Shown: positions 13,153 to 24,310, counted from the first letter of the stretch. The stretch: 64,000 nt of DNA from Dactylonectria macrodidyma (GCA_020744425.1 JAGMUV010000018.1:1054001-1118000), one strand, 5' to 3'. Notes: generated from the sequence alone by a model not told the origin. Program-made: numbers and translations.

Positions 13153-13514
13153 AGAAAAAAAGTTGAACCGAGCTGGAAGATTATGTAGATGAGTTCTTTA
13201 GACGTCGTGTTAAACCCGCAGGATGTCGGAGCTGTGGGTGCTGGGAGGAAAATGCGAGCCTACGGCGAAAGCTGTGACTTCTGCTAGAGATTGTGTGATA
13301 AGTCACGTGGATCAACTAGGATCCATCAAATTAACCGCTAAGAGACACGGCCTGAAACAAGCCAGGCTGTTGGCTGAGAGGCAATGCGGAATGTTGGGTG
13401 TGGTGGACTGCGCCTACTCCGGTGGGGAGTGGCCAACATAATATCGTCAAGTATCGTCAAGTTTTAGGCGGCAAGCCAATGGCCTCGGCATACTCGTTTA
13501 GAGTCAACATTATA
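13153..13514. other. Promoter-side intergenic stretch
   Basis: Upstream flank of the unknown gene that starts at 13152. No coding or repeat structure was seen. Confidence 0.5.
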
Positions 13515-13868
13515 CTATATTACTATGTGCAGTCCACTAAGAAACGAGCCTATAAACAGCATCAAATTACATACCAATTCAGCAAAGCGGGTAATTAGGG
13601 CTTCATCTATTTCAGGCAAACCTTCGATCGAAGGCGCTATATGATAGTATGTGCGCGCTTTCCTATGTTGGGGGATAGGGTAAGGAACGCATGTGTGAAG
13701 TGATGTAGAAGCCGCGCTTCCCACCCACTCATCATAGATGCATGGAGTTAGATATTGTAGAACCCCATGATTTAGCCATGTGAGTGTCCACAACTGAGCC
13801 TTGGTCGGATGCATGAGAATGTGGTGCTGCGTTGATACTAGCTGTTCTTCGCAATTCCATGGGTACAT
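13515..13868 (-). CDS. Unrecognised open frame, possible exon of an unknown gene
   Basis: A 117-codon minus-strand frame starting at 13868. Its composition looks protein-like: HPTKAQLWTLTWLNHGVLQY, GSAASTSLHTCVPYPIP, RTYYHIAPSIEGLPEIDEAL, ITRFAELV. The frame runs through a good donor (GTATGT at about 13577), and beyond it a short stretch reads LNEYAEAIGLPPKT before a stop, so a last exon ending near 13460 is possible, although the phases do not join cleanly. I do not recognise the family. It lies head-to-tail upstream of the unknown gene on the same strand. It could be a real multi-exon gene, a decayed one or chance. Confidence 0.35.
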   Translation of the reverse strand: MYPWNCEEQLVSTQHHILMHPTKAQLWTLTWLNHGVLQYLTPCIYDEWVGSAASTSLHTCVPYPIPQHRKARTYYHIAPSIEGLPEIDEALITRFAELVCNLMLFIGSFLSGLHIVI

Positions 13869-13969
13869 AGGACGTTATAGGCCCCATACATCCAAGACAT
13901 ACTAAAGTGAGCAGCTTACCCTCATCCCGCGAGACTCCCTGGGCGAGAGCGTCAAGGTAACTTCCCGGT

Positions 13970-14550
13970 GGACGGTCTATACGTAATGAGAATTACCCCA
14001 CATGAATTAAAATTATCACTCTGGTGGCGTTTTGATTCCGAGGTGCATGATAAGAATGTGTACTAAGCCCTGTGGTATAGAGAAATGTGGAGGCGGTGGA
14101 ATAGGATTTGAATCGGGTTATACTTCCCTTGCTTTGTAAATCGACTCTGTAGATAGTGCTCGTGAATAGGGATGATGCTTGAATATGCAAAGTGATAACT
14201 CGGCCCACTGATATTAGTCCGACTTCCCCGTACACCCCGGGTGGCTTGTCCTCATGTGATCTATAAGATACGTACCTACAATTCTCCCCATGACGAGAAA
14301 TACTTCTCCGGTGGGGCTTAGGATATGGTTACAATAAGAATGTATGCCAAGTCCGGTGGGGTAGACTATAGAAAAGAGGGAGAGGGTGGACCGGGAATTT
14401 GAATTAGCCTGTATTGCCCATGCCTTGTGATTGCTCCCCGGCTCATAGACGTATTGCCTTGCTCCGGGGGATTTGATCGCCCTGGGTATTGTTCTACATG
14501 TTAAGTGGACTTGTCTTATGGGTATATATAGATGTATTGGAAACCGAGTC
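13970..14550. repeat. Diverged tandem duplication, two units of about 285 bp
   Basis: Unit A (about 13970-14260) and unit B (about 14262-14550) share ordered blocks by eye: CTATA..TACG..., CAATT/GAATTnCCCCA, then ATAAGAATGTGTACTAAG against ATAAGAATGTATGCCAAG, GGATTTGAAT against GGAATTTGAAT, TTGCTTTGTAA against ATGCCTTGTGA, and GTGGCTTGTCCTCATG against GTGGACTTGTCTTATG. Identity is perhaps two thirds. The array ends about 140 bases before the glycoside hydrolase start codon, so it forms that gene's upstream region. Confidence 0.55.
14521..14535 (+). promoter_or_regulatory. Candidate TATA element of the glycoside hydrolase gene
   Basis: The sequence GGGTATATATAGATG lies about 160 bases upstream of the ATG at 14689. 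It is a good match to a TATA box, and pyrimidine-rich sequence follows. The transcription start is not determined. Confidence 0.4.
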
Positions 14551-14688
14551 TGGCCTAAATTTTGGTTTCATGATCATTCCCACCATCATCAGGCGTAGTC
14601 ATTCCTTGACAATAGCAAGATATCTGTCGCCTCTTTGAACCGTCCCCAAACCTACTTGTTTCAATTCGTCTCAACTCTAACCGTTATC

Positions 14689-16210
14689 ATGAGGACTCAT
14701 TCTTTCGGCGCCATCTTTGTGGCCCTTATGGCCCCGTCCCACCTTCTCGCGGCCACCATCGCACCAAGGCAGGATATTGCAGGAACCGCCACAGTGGATT
14801 TATCTAAAGGAACTGGTGACGCTAGTTTCCTCGGATCTGGCTTCATCTACGGCTTCCCGGACAATGGATCGGATGCCGGCAACTCGATTCCAGACCATTT
14901 TATCACCGACATAAAGTTCAGAACTTGCCGTGCCGGCGGTGCCCAGATTTCGGCCGCCGGTTGGGCGACTGGAGGAGAAGAGGGATACAAAGGCCGTTTT
15001 GAGTCGACCCTTTCGAACTACCGCACTACCCGCAAGTATAATGGGGACTTTATCCTGCTTCCTCACGATATTTGGGGTGCTCAGGGCGGAGCAACTGAGA
15101 GCTTCCCTTTTCCAGGCGACAATGGAGACTGGTCTCAGATGGAGGCATTCATCCGACGCCTCATTTCAGATGTCAAGGCTAACAATATGCTTGATGGCTT
15201 GGTTATTGATCTGTGGAACGAACCTGATCTTGATAGTTTCTGGAACCGGCCGTGGTCACAATATGTCGAGTATTTTGTTCGGGCGTCGAAAATCCTTAGG
15301 TGAGTTATTCCTCAAAGACGTAGTCAATATGCACCTGCTTCTCTTCATCTAACTAATACAATCGTAGGGCTGAGTTCCCCAAGGCTATCATTAGCGGTCC
15401 ATCATCGGCTCACTCGCCACATCAAGATGACAACAATTGGAGATTTTGGATGGATTCAATCGCCAAGAACGACGTTATTCCTGACATCTATTCGTGGCAC
15501 CAGATCGGAGCATGGGAGCGAGAACCTGATACAACAATTCCTGCATTCAAAGCCCTTCGCGCCGAGTACTCCCTCCCAGAGAGACCAATCGACGTGAACG
15601 AGTATGCGTGGCCAGACGAGCAGAACCCTGCCAACTCAGCCTATTACTTGGCCCAGCTTGAGCGTCATAATATCCGCGGCCTGCGTGCCAACTGGGGTGG
15701 CGGCGACAATCTACACGATTACATGGGCAACTTAGTCGCAAAATCCGGCCAAGAATACTATGCGAACGGAGAATGGCAACTGTACAAATACTACGCGAAC
15801 ATGGTTGGAGAACGGCTTGCAACATCCGCTTCCTCGGACCTGAAATTTGATGCTTTCGCGGTACTGTCAAACAAGCATCTCAAGATCCTTGCCGGTACCA
15901 GGACCATCAAGGATCGCTATGACATCACCATCACAGGATTCGGCGAAATCGGATTACCTGACCAAGGAACTCTAGAGGTCCACAGATACCAGTTTGATTG
16001 GGATGGTCCACAGGGACGAATCTATGATGCACTTGACCTAGGCTCGTTCCCGTATTATTATTCCTCAAACCAGGTAGGTTTTCTCTTTTGATAAATCCTG
16101 TAAGAGTTATCACTTAGAAGGTGCTGACGACTTGTTTCTATTAGCTTACGATCCCTCACGATCCGCCAACTGGCACGACTGCATTCGCCTATGAGATCAA
16201 GTTTGCTTGA
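14689..16210 (+). CDS. Secreted glycoside hydrolase, GH39-like clan A
   Basis: Three exons (14689-15299, 15368-16073, 16145-16210) give 460 residues. The N terminus is a clear signal peptide of about 20 residues (MRTHSFGAIFVALMAPSHLL...), so the enzyme is secreted. A likely acid/base glutamate sits in the strand motif VIDLWNEPDLDSF (about residue 177), the WNEP signature shared by GH39 and related (beta/alpha)8 retaining hydrolases. A second glutamate in PIDVNEYAWPDEQN (about 281) is a good candidate nucleophile at the end of the seventh strand. The C-terminal third (KHLKILAGTRTIKDRYDITITGFG...) looks like the small beta domain that follows the barrel. Family assignment beyond clan A rests on motifs alone; xylosidase-like or glucanase-like activity on plant or fungal polymers is possible. 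Confidence 0.85.
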
Positions 16211-17248
16211 AGAAGATATCAGAGGGGTGGATTGATTGCAATACGAGACGAGGTTGATGGTGCAGCCATCATCGTCTCACGGTTCTCTAGTCCACAATCG
16301 GAGCACTGATCAAACATCCTAGTAGCTCAAGATCTTAGGTTCTGCTTCTAAATATCTCCCTGGGTCTAAAATTTTATCCTATGCCGTAATAAACCGCACG
16401 ATATTCTATGTCACCATATATTGTACACCTCACTAACGATTCTGATTTTCACCTCACGGACATGACCCGGCCCAGTGCCTCAACCAGAACATACGACTAA
16501 TACGGGATCCCGTTAAGTTCTTGTCTGCGGACTATTTGCATCCATTTCCTGACTCCTGTGCCTCTAAAAATAGAGCTTTAACCCTATAAGTTTAGAGGCA
16601 CTTAATCTAGCCTTTCAATTAATTATCATGTGTAATAAATATCGCCAAATTAAGCCCATGTGACTTTAAATATGAATGCTAGCATCGTTACATATCATTC
16701 TCACAATGGCGCGAGCACTAGCCAAATCCCGCTGGAACACGGCTTGTGCTGCCCGTGCCTACCTCGCGGAGTCTTTGATTTAGTCCCACGTTGATAGAAT
16801 GTTAGTGATCGAATGCTTGAAATGACCAGCTAGTGACCCAAGTTAGGAATTAATTCACAGCCGGTCACCCACCTACTTAACTTCTTCAACCTTTGGTAGG
16901 TTTTGATGATTTAGTTAAATTAATGTTGTAAACTTATTTGTTTACGGGCAATAGACTATGAGGCTGCGATAGCAGTAGCACAAAACCTTCAAGATTTACT
17001 TAATCTCTATTGCCCAATTTCAATTGCTAGGCTAAATCTACCTATCTTGGCTATATCCATTGGCATATATGACAACTATATCGCTAGAGATAATACCTAC
17101 TAATAACGTCGAGCAGTAAAGCGAATAGAAAGTTTTCAGCTATTAAGGAACACACCGTCGGCTACGCAGACAACATATTAAAAACCTAGGTTCATAGCCT
17201 GTCACCCCCTGCTTCTGCGCCAGGGGTCGCACGCTGTAAGCCTCAGCG
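16211..17248. other. AT-rich intergenic region
   Basis: About 1 kb with strong AT bias from 16600 on, holding the 3' flanks of two convergent genes. No gene was seen. It carries one perfect inverted repeat, listed separately. Confidence 0.6.
16558..16601. repeat. Perfect 11-bp inverted repeat with 22-base loop
   Basis: GTGCCTCTAAA at 16558-16568 is the exact reverse complement of TTTAGAGGCAC at 16591-16601. It could form a hairpin in DNA or RNA, or be the ends of a tiny element. It lies about 350 bases downstream of the glycoside hydrolase stop codon. Confidence 0.6.
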
Positions 17249-19670
17249 TCACTGCCCCAAGCCTCCACGGCTGCCTCCTGAACCGGCAGCATCGCCATCG
17301 CCGGTCACGCTCTGAAGTAGATGATTGAACGCCTCAGCGGTGCCCCACGGCACATATTGTCGGTTTCGAAATAGATCCATTGCCAAGTTGCCTTCGGAGT
17401 CGAGGGCCTGGGGATCCTGTCTGCTCAGGTGGCCTGCGGCGAGGATCTGCATAGTCGTTGGGTCGCCATACGCGGCGGCAAAGTGTAGCACTGTCCAACC
17501 ACGGTTATTCGTCGTCCGGGCATCGGCATGCACATCAAGGAAGAGACGGAGGCAGTTATGCGCGTTAAGCCGCACAGCCTCGGTCAGTGGGGTATCGCCG
17601 TCCTTGTCCACGTTATTGATGTTAGCGCCACGAGACAAGAGGAACCGAGCAACTTCGTGGTTGTCGTTCAATGGGGTGAAGGACAATGGGCTGCAGTGGT
17701 GGACATTGTGGGAGTCTATGGGAATGCCCGCCAGGAGGAGCGGCTGGATCAAACGCAAGTTGTTACACCCGGCCGCGGCCGTGTGGACAAGCGTGGCGCC
17801 GCGGCCGTCGAGGGCGAGCGGGTTCGTAGAGGCCATGAGCAGGAGCTCCACGCAGCGAGTGCTCCGGGACTGCACAGCCCTGCGGAGGGGGTCCGAGGCG
17901 GTTGCGGTCTTGGAGCAAAAGTTGGGGTCCGCGCCAGCAAGAAGTAGGGTTTCCACGGCTTGGTCATTGCCTAGCATGGCTGCAAGACCGAGGGGCGTCT
18001 GGCCCAGCGCGTCCTTGGTGTTGATCTGGGAGCGATGGTTGGGATTTTCAAGCACTTTATCCAGGTTCACAGGCCGTAGCCCTGAAATGACCATGTGAAG
18101 GTGCGTAAACTGTAGGTTGCTCCAATCTGGGTTGGGAAAGAGACGGCGCAGTTGTCCTTGAAGCTCGGCCGAGGCCAGGACAGGTGGCGTATTGGGCAAC
18201 ATAAGGTGGGTGGCAAGGTGCCATGGGCTCTCGCCGTTGTCGTTTGGCATATGGGGATCGACTTGATTTCGGAGCAGGAACTCGATGAAGCGAACGAAGC
18301 CGGGACGAAGAGCTGGATGTCTCAAAGCAGCTCCCAGTACCGAGATGCCATGCCTTGTTTCGATGTCGTTGACATTAGCAATGCCATTTCGTAGTAACTC
18401 GATGGCTCCGCCGAAGTCCCTGGAGTTGATCCGTGAAAAGATGTTACCGGGCACATAGGGAACTCGCCGGGTTGTCCGAAAAGTAATGAAGCGGGGTCCA
18501 CATGCGTAGGACGACATGGAAGAAATCAGAACTCGCTTGGCCACCCACGTTGGAAAAGTATACCGGATCGTCATGGTAAAACCCCCCACAGGATGCCGGC
18601 ATGTCGGAATGTCACAGCTGAATTTTGGTGTCGACACGCTAAAATATCCCAGTAAGATAGAGCCAAAGATGTTCTTGAAGAATCCTGAGCTACCGCGTCT
18701 TGCCTGCCATACGTGTACGTGGCAAACACATTGACAGGCTGCATCGCAAGACGGTATCGTTTGTTGAAATGTGAGATGGGGAGGCGTCGTGCCTGTCGTG
18801 AAAGCATCGGCCCGACTCGGATTCAATCGTTCCGCTTCGGTTCGCTTCGACAGCTGATTGTTGGCGGAGACGTCGCAATATTGCGTCTCGACGTCCATAT
18901 TTCGGATGCTGACGAGCCTCCCCTCCTCGCCAGCGCTGGAGTAGTTCTCCGCGAATGAAAGCGGCTGTCCAGACGACGCAGCTAACGGCTGTAGTCTCTG
19001 AAGCCCGGCCAAAACGACAGCGAGTTCTTGGGCACCGGCTTCACGGCCCGATGATGTGGGCGGTGCTTGCTTATTCGTCTCTAGTAGGATCTGTTGGAGC
19101 CAGCTGGAAGTCTCGGCTCTAATAACGCTAGAGAGCGACACGAGCTGCATTGCAATGATCTGACTTTGGTATCTGAGGTACCCGAGGCATTGCTGTCAAT
19201 TACTAGAGCGCGAGAGAGGGCTTGAGCGAGGCTTACACAGACAATGACGCTAGGAGTTCCTGGATGCCACGCCGGCTATCTCCAAGTACTCTCCTCAGTC
19301 GGTCGATCTTCCTTTGGCACCTAAGCCAACGAAATCGGAGTGTCTTTGAATCTCTGTCGCTAAAGTGCTTCAAACAGCCTTGAAGCTCTTCCCAAACCGG
19401 AGTTGCTCGATCCACTTGCTGTTGAATTGCGAGAGCAGGAGGGGGAGGATCGAGGCCGCTCGGTTGAATTGACGGAGCATTTTCGAGGAGGCGGAGTATA
19501 TGGCACACCTGATTCAGTATGGCCTTTGAATCGTCGATTTCAGTCCCCAGAGCAATAACCTCTGTTGGCACATCCTTCCAGCTCGAGATCAGACGGTGGA
19601 TGGTACTCGAACTACGAGCCATAACATCCACTAGAGACAGCGCTGACGCAACTGCTCCCACCACCTCCAT
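17249..19670 (-). CDS. Ankyrin-repeat protein with fungal STAND-type N-terminal domain
   Basis: Two exons (19670-19239 and 19159-17249) join at phase 0 into 780 residues. Residues 1-145 (MEVVGAVASALSLVDVMARSSSTIHRLISSW, then KDVPTEVIALGTEIDDSKAILNQ) match the helical N-terminal domain found on fungal STAND/NLR and HET-associated proteins. A middle region of about 200 residues has a hydrophobic patch and then a run of ankyrin repeats from about residue 390: HGISVLGAALRH, GESPWHLATHL, LGQTPLGLAAMLGNDQAVETLLLAGADPN, GATLVHTAAAGC, DGDTPLTEAVRLNAHNC and GWTVLHFAAAYGD. No NACHT or NB-ARC nucleotide-binding motif is present. Such proteins are thought to be signalling or self/non-self recognition receptors. 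It is divergent from the HET-domain gene at 20202, with 531 bases between their starts, so shared control is plausible. Confidence 0.85.
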
Positions 19671-20201
19671 TGTTGGTTGTACTTGACGTGCTGTGTTGAT
19701 TCAATTCAGAATAAGCGCTGCCAAAGGGTGTAGCGTGGTGATAGTCTTCAAGGGAGCTGATTCTCGGAGCGTGAATAAGCGTCCTTTAAGGTGGCAAACG
19801 CAGCCTTACCGGAGGCTCCCATGCAGCACTGCCTCCTCTACATGCGCTCGATCAGGACAAGCGCTGGAGCACTACCATTCAGAGTTGTTGGCTTGCATAT
19901 TCTGCTCCACCGACGACAATGGACAGCACCTATTCCTGACCGGTCCGGCCGCAACGTGCATTACATGGCCGGAAGGCTCGTAGAGTCGTGGTTGGTTGGC
20001 CCTCTCATGAGGTGCAGCCCAATGCCATGCTACTACGATTTTAGGCAGCAACATGCTGGCTGTAAGGCAACCAGAATTGAGGGGTGGTGGTCCGCCAGAC
20101 ATCTGCTGGCGGACGGAGCCCGACTTGTTACGGTATTTGGCACCTGACATGTATCACCACAACATGAACGCGATTCTTCACGTGAACGTCAGTCGAGCGC
20201 G
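19671..20201. promoter_or_regulatory. Bidirectional promoter region between the ankyrin and HET genes
   Basis: 531 bases between two divergent start codons (19670 minus, 20202 plus). No gene fits here. No clear TATA element or repeated operator was found; the role is inferred only from gene orientation. Confidence 0.5.
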
Positions 20202-22283
20202 GTGCCGAGGAACTATCGGTCGCTCACCGCTGAGGAATTAGAATACTTACGTACCTTTTTACCGGTCAGCTACAGCGAGATGGCTACTCCGTCCTTGGCG
20301 AGAAGCTGGAGCCGCCATCATCAACAGGCGCAAGATCCGGCAAGCATGGTGTGCTCCAAATGCTGGGAGGTCTGTTTCTCAACGGAAGGGTTTCGGGAAC
20401 TCTGCAGGGCAGACATTGGAGGCGGAAGCAGAGTCGTTTATGAGATTGACGGTTCCTACACTGCCAAGAACGCTTTGAAGGGCTGCGTGTGGTGTTCACT
20501 GATCCAGCGCCTAGATACCGCCAGCGGAGATATCGTTCCTCTCGAATTCAGACGAGACACGAGCATCATTAAGGTCCGAGTGGGGCCAGGATTTCCGTAC
20601 GAAAACTTCACACCCAAAGGGAACAACCGACTAGGAGTTACGGTTAATGGAAGTACCTGCTACTTCACTGCCATTGCCACGGAACATAGCCCAGTGTCGG
20701 ACATAGTTACAGCCCGGCCCCTCCATACAGACGTCACGTCAGAGCTGACGTTCAAAGCTATCGATCAATGGTTGGAGAAGTGTGATACTCATCCTGAGTG
20801 TGAAGCCCTCTCCGATTCGCCGTTACCAACTCGACTCATCGACGTGGCATCCGAAGACCAAAAAGCCCGGATCGCATCGACGAAGGGGCTTTGGGGTAGA
20901 TACGCCGCGTTATCTTACTGCTGGGGCGGAGCACAGTCAGGTAAAACGCTCCGGGCAACCTTCGCTGCTCGACAGCATCGCATTGAGCCCGCCGAGCTCT
21001 CCAAAACGGTACGGCAAGCAATCCAAACAACTAGACGCATGGGACTCCAATATGTCTGGATCGATGCCATATGTATCATCCAGGATGACGAGACCGACAG
21101 GGCCAACGAGATTGCGCAAATGTGCGATATTTATCGGCGGGCCTACGTCACTATTGTGGCTGCGACTGCCGCAAGTTCAAGTGATGGATTCCTGCAGGTT
21201 CGACCACGGCCATCTCCATTAGCCGATATGCCGTTTTGGACGACCAACAAAGAATTGAGCTCAGTGTCTCTGATCCTTGAAGGATGGTACGACGACAGTT
21301 CCGAGCCCATTAACACCAGATGCTGGACGCTGCAGGAACGCCTGTTGTCTCGCAGACTGGTCATCTTCGCGTCTCATACGATCCAACTTCAATGCCAGCA
21401 CGAAATCGTCAACTTGGGAGATTCAATTAACCTTCCGACTGGCCTAGGGTCGTGGCGTCTGCCGTCTAGCCTCTTACGCCCGCTTCCGTTTGCCAATGTT
21501 GAGGCGAGCAATCTTGGGCGGGAAGCTATAATTGAGCTTTGGAAAGGTGCCATCACCATGTACTCGGAGAGGCAGATCAAGCGCAGAGGGGAGAGACTTG
21601 TAGCTCTCTCGGGCCTCGCCCACGCGTTCCATCAAGCCCTCAATCTTCGTTACCTCGCCGGCCTTTGGTGCGGGCCAACCCTGCCATTCATGCTGCTATG
21701 GGAAGCAGGAAATTATGTACCGCCTGTTGACCAGACCTATGTTGCACCCACTTGGTCATGGGCTTCCCATTCGGGACCCGTATCCTACCGCAATGCCTAC
21801 AATCTGAGTACGATGAGGATATTCGACATGGAGATGCTATCAGCCACAACTGAGCTTCAGGACATCGCCTTGCCGTTTGGGAAAGTCACATCTGGGAAGG
21901 TTGTGCTTAAGGGGCGTGCCAAACAGGCCCGCTTCAACCCATCTGGTGATTTAGTTTTCATGGAATATTCTGGCAGCCCTCCTCGACGGCCGTCTCTTCC
22001 GCCTTCGGGAATCTACCCGCCGAACTATATACTGCCAGATTTCAGGACGCATGCGAAACTAGACAGCGAAACCACATTTCAAGCAATGGATGTAGTGTCT
22101 CTTGCGGTAGTCTCCCGGACCTACGAGCTTGATGGCGTCCAATATACGGCAGTGGATGGCTTGCTGCTGCAACGAACAGAAGGAAGGGGGATTCCGACGG
22201 AATACCGGAGAATTGGCTGCTTTTATGGAGCGATGCAGCAGGAGTTTTTTAAGTACGAAAGAGTAGAGGTTGCTTTGGTGTAG
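20202..22283 (+). CDS. HET-domain (heterokaryon incompatibility) protein
   Basis: An uninterrupted frame of 693 residues. The three HET blocks are in order: RYAALSYCWGGAQSGKT (about residue 230), then MGLQYVWIDAICIIQDDETDRANEIAQMCDIYRRAYVTIVAA (about 285-325), then NTRCWTLQERLLSRRLVIF (about 370). HET domains trigger regulated cell death or growth arrest when unlike strains fuse and are distantly TIR-like. The N-terminal 100 residues contain a CSKCWEVC...C...CVWC cysteine set common before HET domains. The C-terminal 300 residues hold the usual PTWSWAS motif. The start could also be a later methionine (MATPS). It is divergent from the STAND/ankyrin gene, an arrangement seen for allorecognition pairs, and near a decayed NACHT gene. 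Confidence 0.93.
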   Translation: MPRNYRSLTAEELEYLRTFLPVSYSEMATPSLARSWSRHHQQAQDPASMVCSKCWEVCFSTEGFRELCRADIGGGSRVVYEIDGSYTAKNALKGCVWCSLIQRLDTASGDIVPLEFRRDTSIIKVRVGPGFPYENFTPKGNNRLGVTVNGSTCYFTAIATEHSPVSDIVTARPLHTDVTSELTFKAIDQWLEKCDTHPECEALSDSPLPTRLIDVASEDQKARIASTKGLWGRYAALSYCWGGAQSGKTLRATFAARQHRIEPAELSKTVRQAIQTTRRMGLQYVWIDAICIIQDDETDRANEIAQMCDIYRRAYVTIVAATAASSSDGFLQVRPRPSPLADMPFWTTNKELSSVSLILEGWYDDSSEPINTRCWTLQERLLSRRLVIFASHTIQLQCQHEIVNLGDSINLPTGLGSWRLPSSLLRPLPFANVEASNLGREAIIELWKGAITMYSERQIKRRGERLVALSGLAHAFHQALNLRYLAGLWCGPTLPFMLLWEAGNYVPPVDQTYVAPTWSWASHSGPVSYRNAYNLSTMRIFDMEMLSATTELQDIALPFGKVTSGKVVLKGRAKQARFNPSGDLVFMEYSGSPPRRPSLPPSGIYPPNYILPDFRTHAKLDSETTFQAMDVVSLAVVSRTYELDGVQYTAVDGLLLQRTEGRGIPTEYRRIGCFYGAMQQEFFKYERVEVALV

Positions 22284-23209
22284 GTCCTCCGTGCAAAAGG
22301 ACACGCAGCGCCACAGTCGCCCGTCCGAAACGGAGCGGCAGAGTATCTGGTGGAGTGAGCAGAGCTTCGCTGGGGTTCGGCAAAACCTCGGGCTGTGAGC
22401 CATCTGGCAGACAAGAAACCCGTTCGCATATGACGGAGCTGTTAAGAAATTCTCCATCCTACCACTCCATCCTCTCCAATGATTGACTAACAAAATACGG
22501 AAACTTGAATCTCTCGAGGAAAATGAGCCAGTAGTACGGGTTGGCTTGGAAGAGATCCCAACTAGTTAGCGCTAGATGGATCGTGCTGCTCACCATGTTA
22601 GCCCGAAGCCGAGTTTTGCAGCTGACAAATTGAGGCCTCGGCAAAATTTATAAAACCTCCGGCCATCTCAGATGGGTAGGCTGCCAAGAACCCTAGCCCC
22701 AACATTGCCAATGTAGACTAATACGGCTTTCCCCAGCTTAGCTTTGCGACCATTGCCATATGCAATACCTGGTGGCCATTCACAATGGACGAGATGACGG
22801 TACAATTATTGCGCCGTTCCACTATAGAGTTTTGGCGATATCGACTAAGTAGGAATTGGGCCGGCTTCCGGCCACTACTACGGTGCTGCAGATGCCATCT
22901 TTGCCCCAATGGAGAACACTGTTCATTAGGGAGTAGTCTAATTCAAATGCCGATGGAAACAAGATAGGCCAACTAAGACGGCTGTAGGCATCGACCGTGC
23001 AGCTAGTGGTACGTGCTCGGTAGCGTTCATACGGTAGCCTCCAAACAAAGATAACTGAAGCTTTGTAAGCTTCACTGTAAACATACAAGGATGAGAGTGT
23101 CATGCTAGGAATATTTAAGAAACCGATGGGCCCCTTCATCCCACGGGTTACAATTCGTATCACAGGTCGACTTCATTTAGCCGCCAGATCTTATCCTTGT
23201 TTCTTTGAA
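22284..23209. other. Intergenic region
   Basis: 3' flank of the HET gene and promoter of the NmrA-like gene. The antisense open frames that enter the HET gene look like shadows. Nothing else was seen. Confidence 0.5.
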
Positions 23210-24310
23210 ATGCCATCTAACAAAGTAATCATCGTTGGTGTAGGTCCTGCTCGACATCCGCGCCTTCTGTGAGATAAACTTGGTGTACTTTGCTAATAGT
23301 CAACGGCAACAGGCCAGCGGCAACATTGGGGCCGCCGTTTTACCTCAACTGCTCAAGTCTGATCTCGATGTGACGGTTCTCAGTCGGGCAGGCTCGCATG
23401 CATCGTTTCCTGATGGGGCAAACGTCATCAGAAGCGACTACAGCATAGAGTCGCTTACTAAGGCGCTGGAGGGACAAGATGCCGTTGTGAGCATGCTGCC
23501 GATTCTGGCTCTTGAGGAACAGAAGAAAGTAGCCGAAGCAGCCATCAAAGCCGGCGTCAAGAGGTTCATTCCCAGCGAGTACGGGTCTGATTCCTTGGTA
23601 TGGACTGTCTCCTCTTCCTGACAGGGGCGCCTTATCTAACAATGTTTTGAGCAAAGTCTGAACATGTCATCGCGGCTGTTCCATTCTTTCAGGCCAAAAA
23701 AGCCCAATTGGAGTGGCTTGCAACCAAAGAGAACCAAATCAGCTGGACCGGCATCATCACGGGACCTTTCTTTGACTGGGTAAGGAATGAGAACCGCTAA
23801 ATTCGTCCCCGGTACGAGGCTTGAAATATCTGCGGCTAACCTTTTTCGCCTTAATACTAGGGACTGAAGCTGGGGATGATAGGATTTGATATTGCAAACA
23901 AGACCGTTACCCTGGTAGATGAGGGGAAAACTCGCTTCACGACTAGCACCGTGGCACAGATCGGACGCAGCATTATTTCGGTTCTGAAGCATCCAGACGA
24001 GACCAAGAATCGGCTTGTTTATGTAGAGTCCTTCACAACGACCCAGCTTGAGATTCTGGCAGCTTTCCAAAAGTTGACAGGCGAGGAATGGAAAGTCAAC
24101 CACCAAAGTTCGCAGACTATCAAGGAGGAGGGCTTCAACAAGATCGGTAAGGGAGAAGTCATGGAAGGTGGAGCGGCTTTGATCACGGCATTGGTCCTGG
24201 GTCAGGGCGGACTGGAGGATCATACCCATGTCAAGGGTGGAATTTGGAATGAGCGACTGGGACTGGAGACGGAGAGCCTCGAGGAGGAGGTGAAGAAGGT
24301 GATTGGATAG
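23210..24310 (+). CDS. NmrA-like / isoflavone-reductase-like NAD(P)-binding protein
   Basis: Four exons (23210-23239, 23313-23597, 23657-23779, 23861-24310) yield 295 residues. The first exon encodes only ten residues, but it completes the Rossmann dinucleotide motif across the intron: KVIIVGASGNIGAAVLPQLL. Further family marks are VTVLSRAGS, the aspartate after beta-strand 3 (VIRSDYS), ALEGQDAVVSMLP, AGVKRFIPSEYGSDS, a lysine in FFQAKKAQLEWLA, and ISWTGIITGPFFDWGLKLG. Members are atypical short-chain dehydrogenases; some are reductases of phenolic compounds, others (NmrA itself) are redox-sensing regulators without catalysis. The GASGNIG motif and the AKK lysine favour an active reductase here. 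It converges with the crotonase gene. Confidence 0.88.

Noticed and set aside
17325..18098. 257-codon plus-strand frame opposite the ankyrin exon
   Set aside because: Antisense to well-supported ankyrin repeats; composition is that of a reverse-strand shadow.
22059..22493. 144-codon minus-strand frame overlapping the HET gene 3' end
   Set aside because: It lies mostly antisense to clearly coding HET sequence and has no family motifs; a shadow frame.
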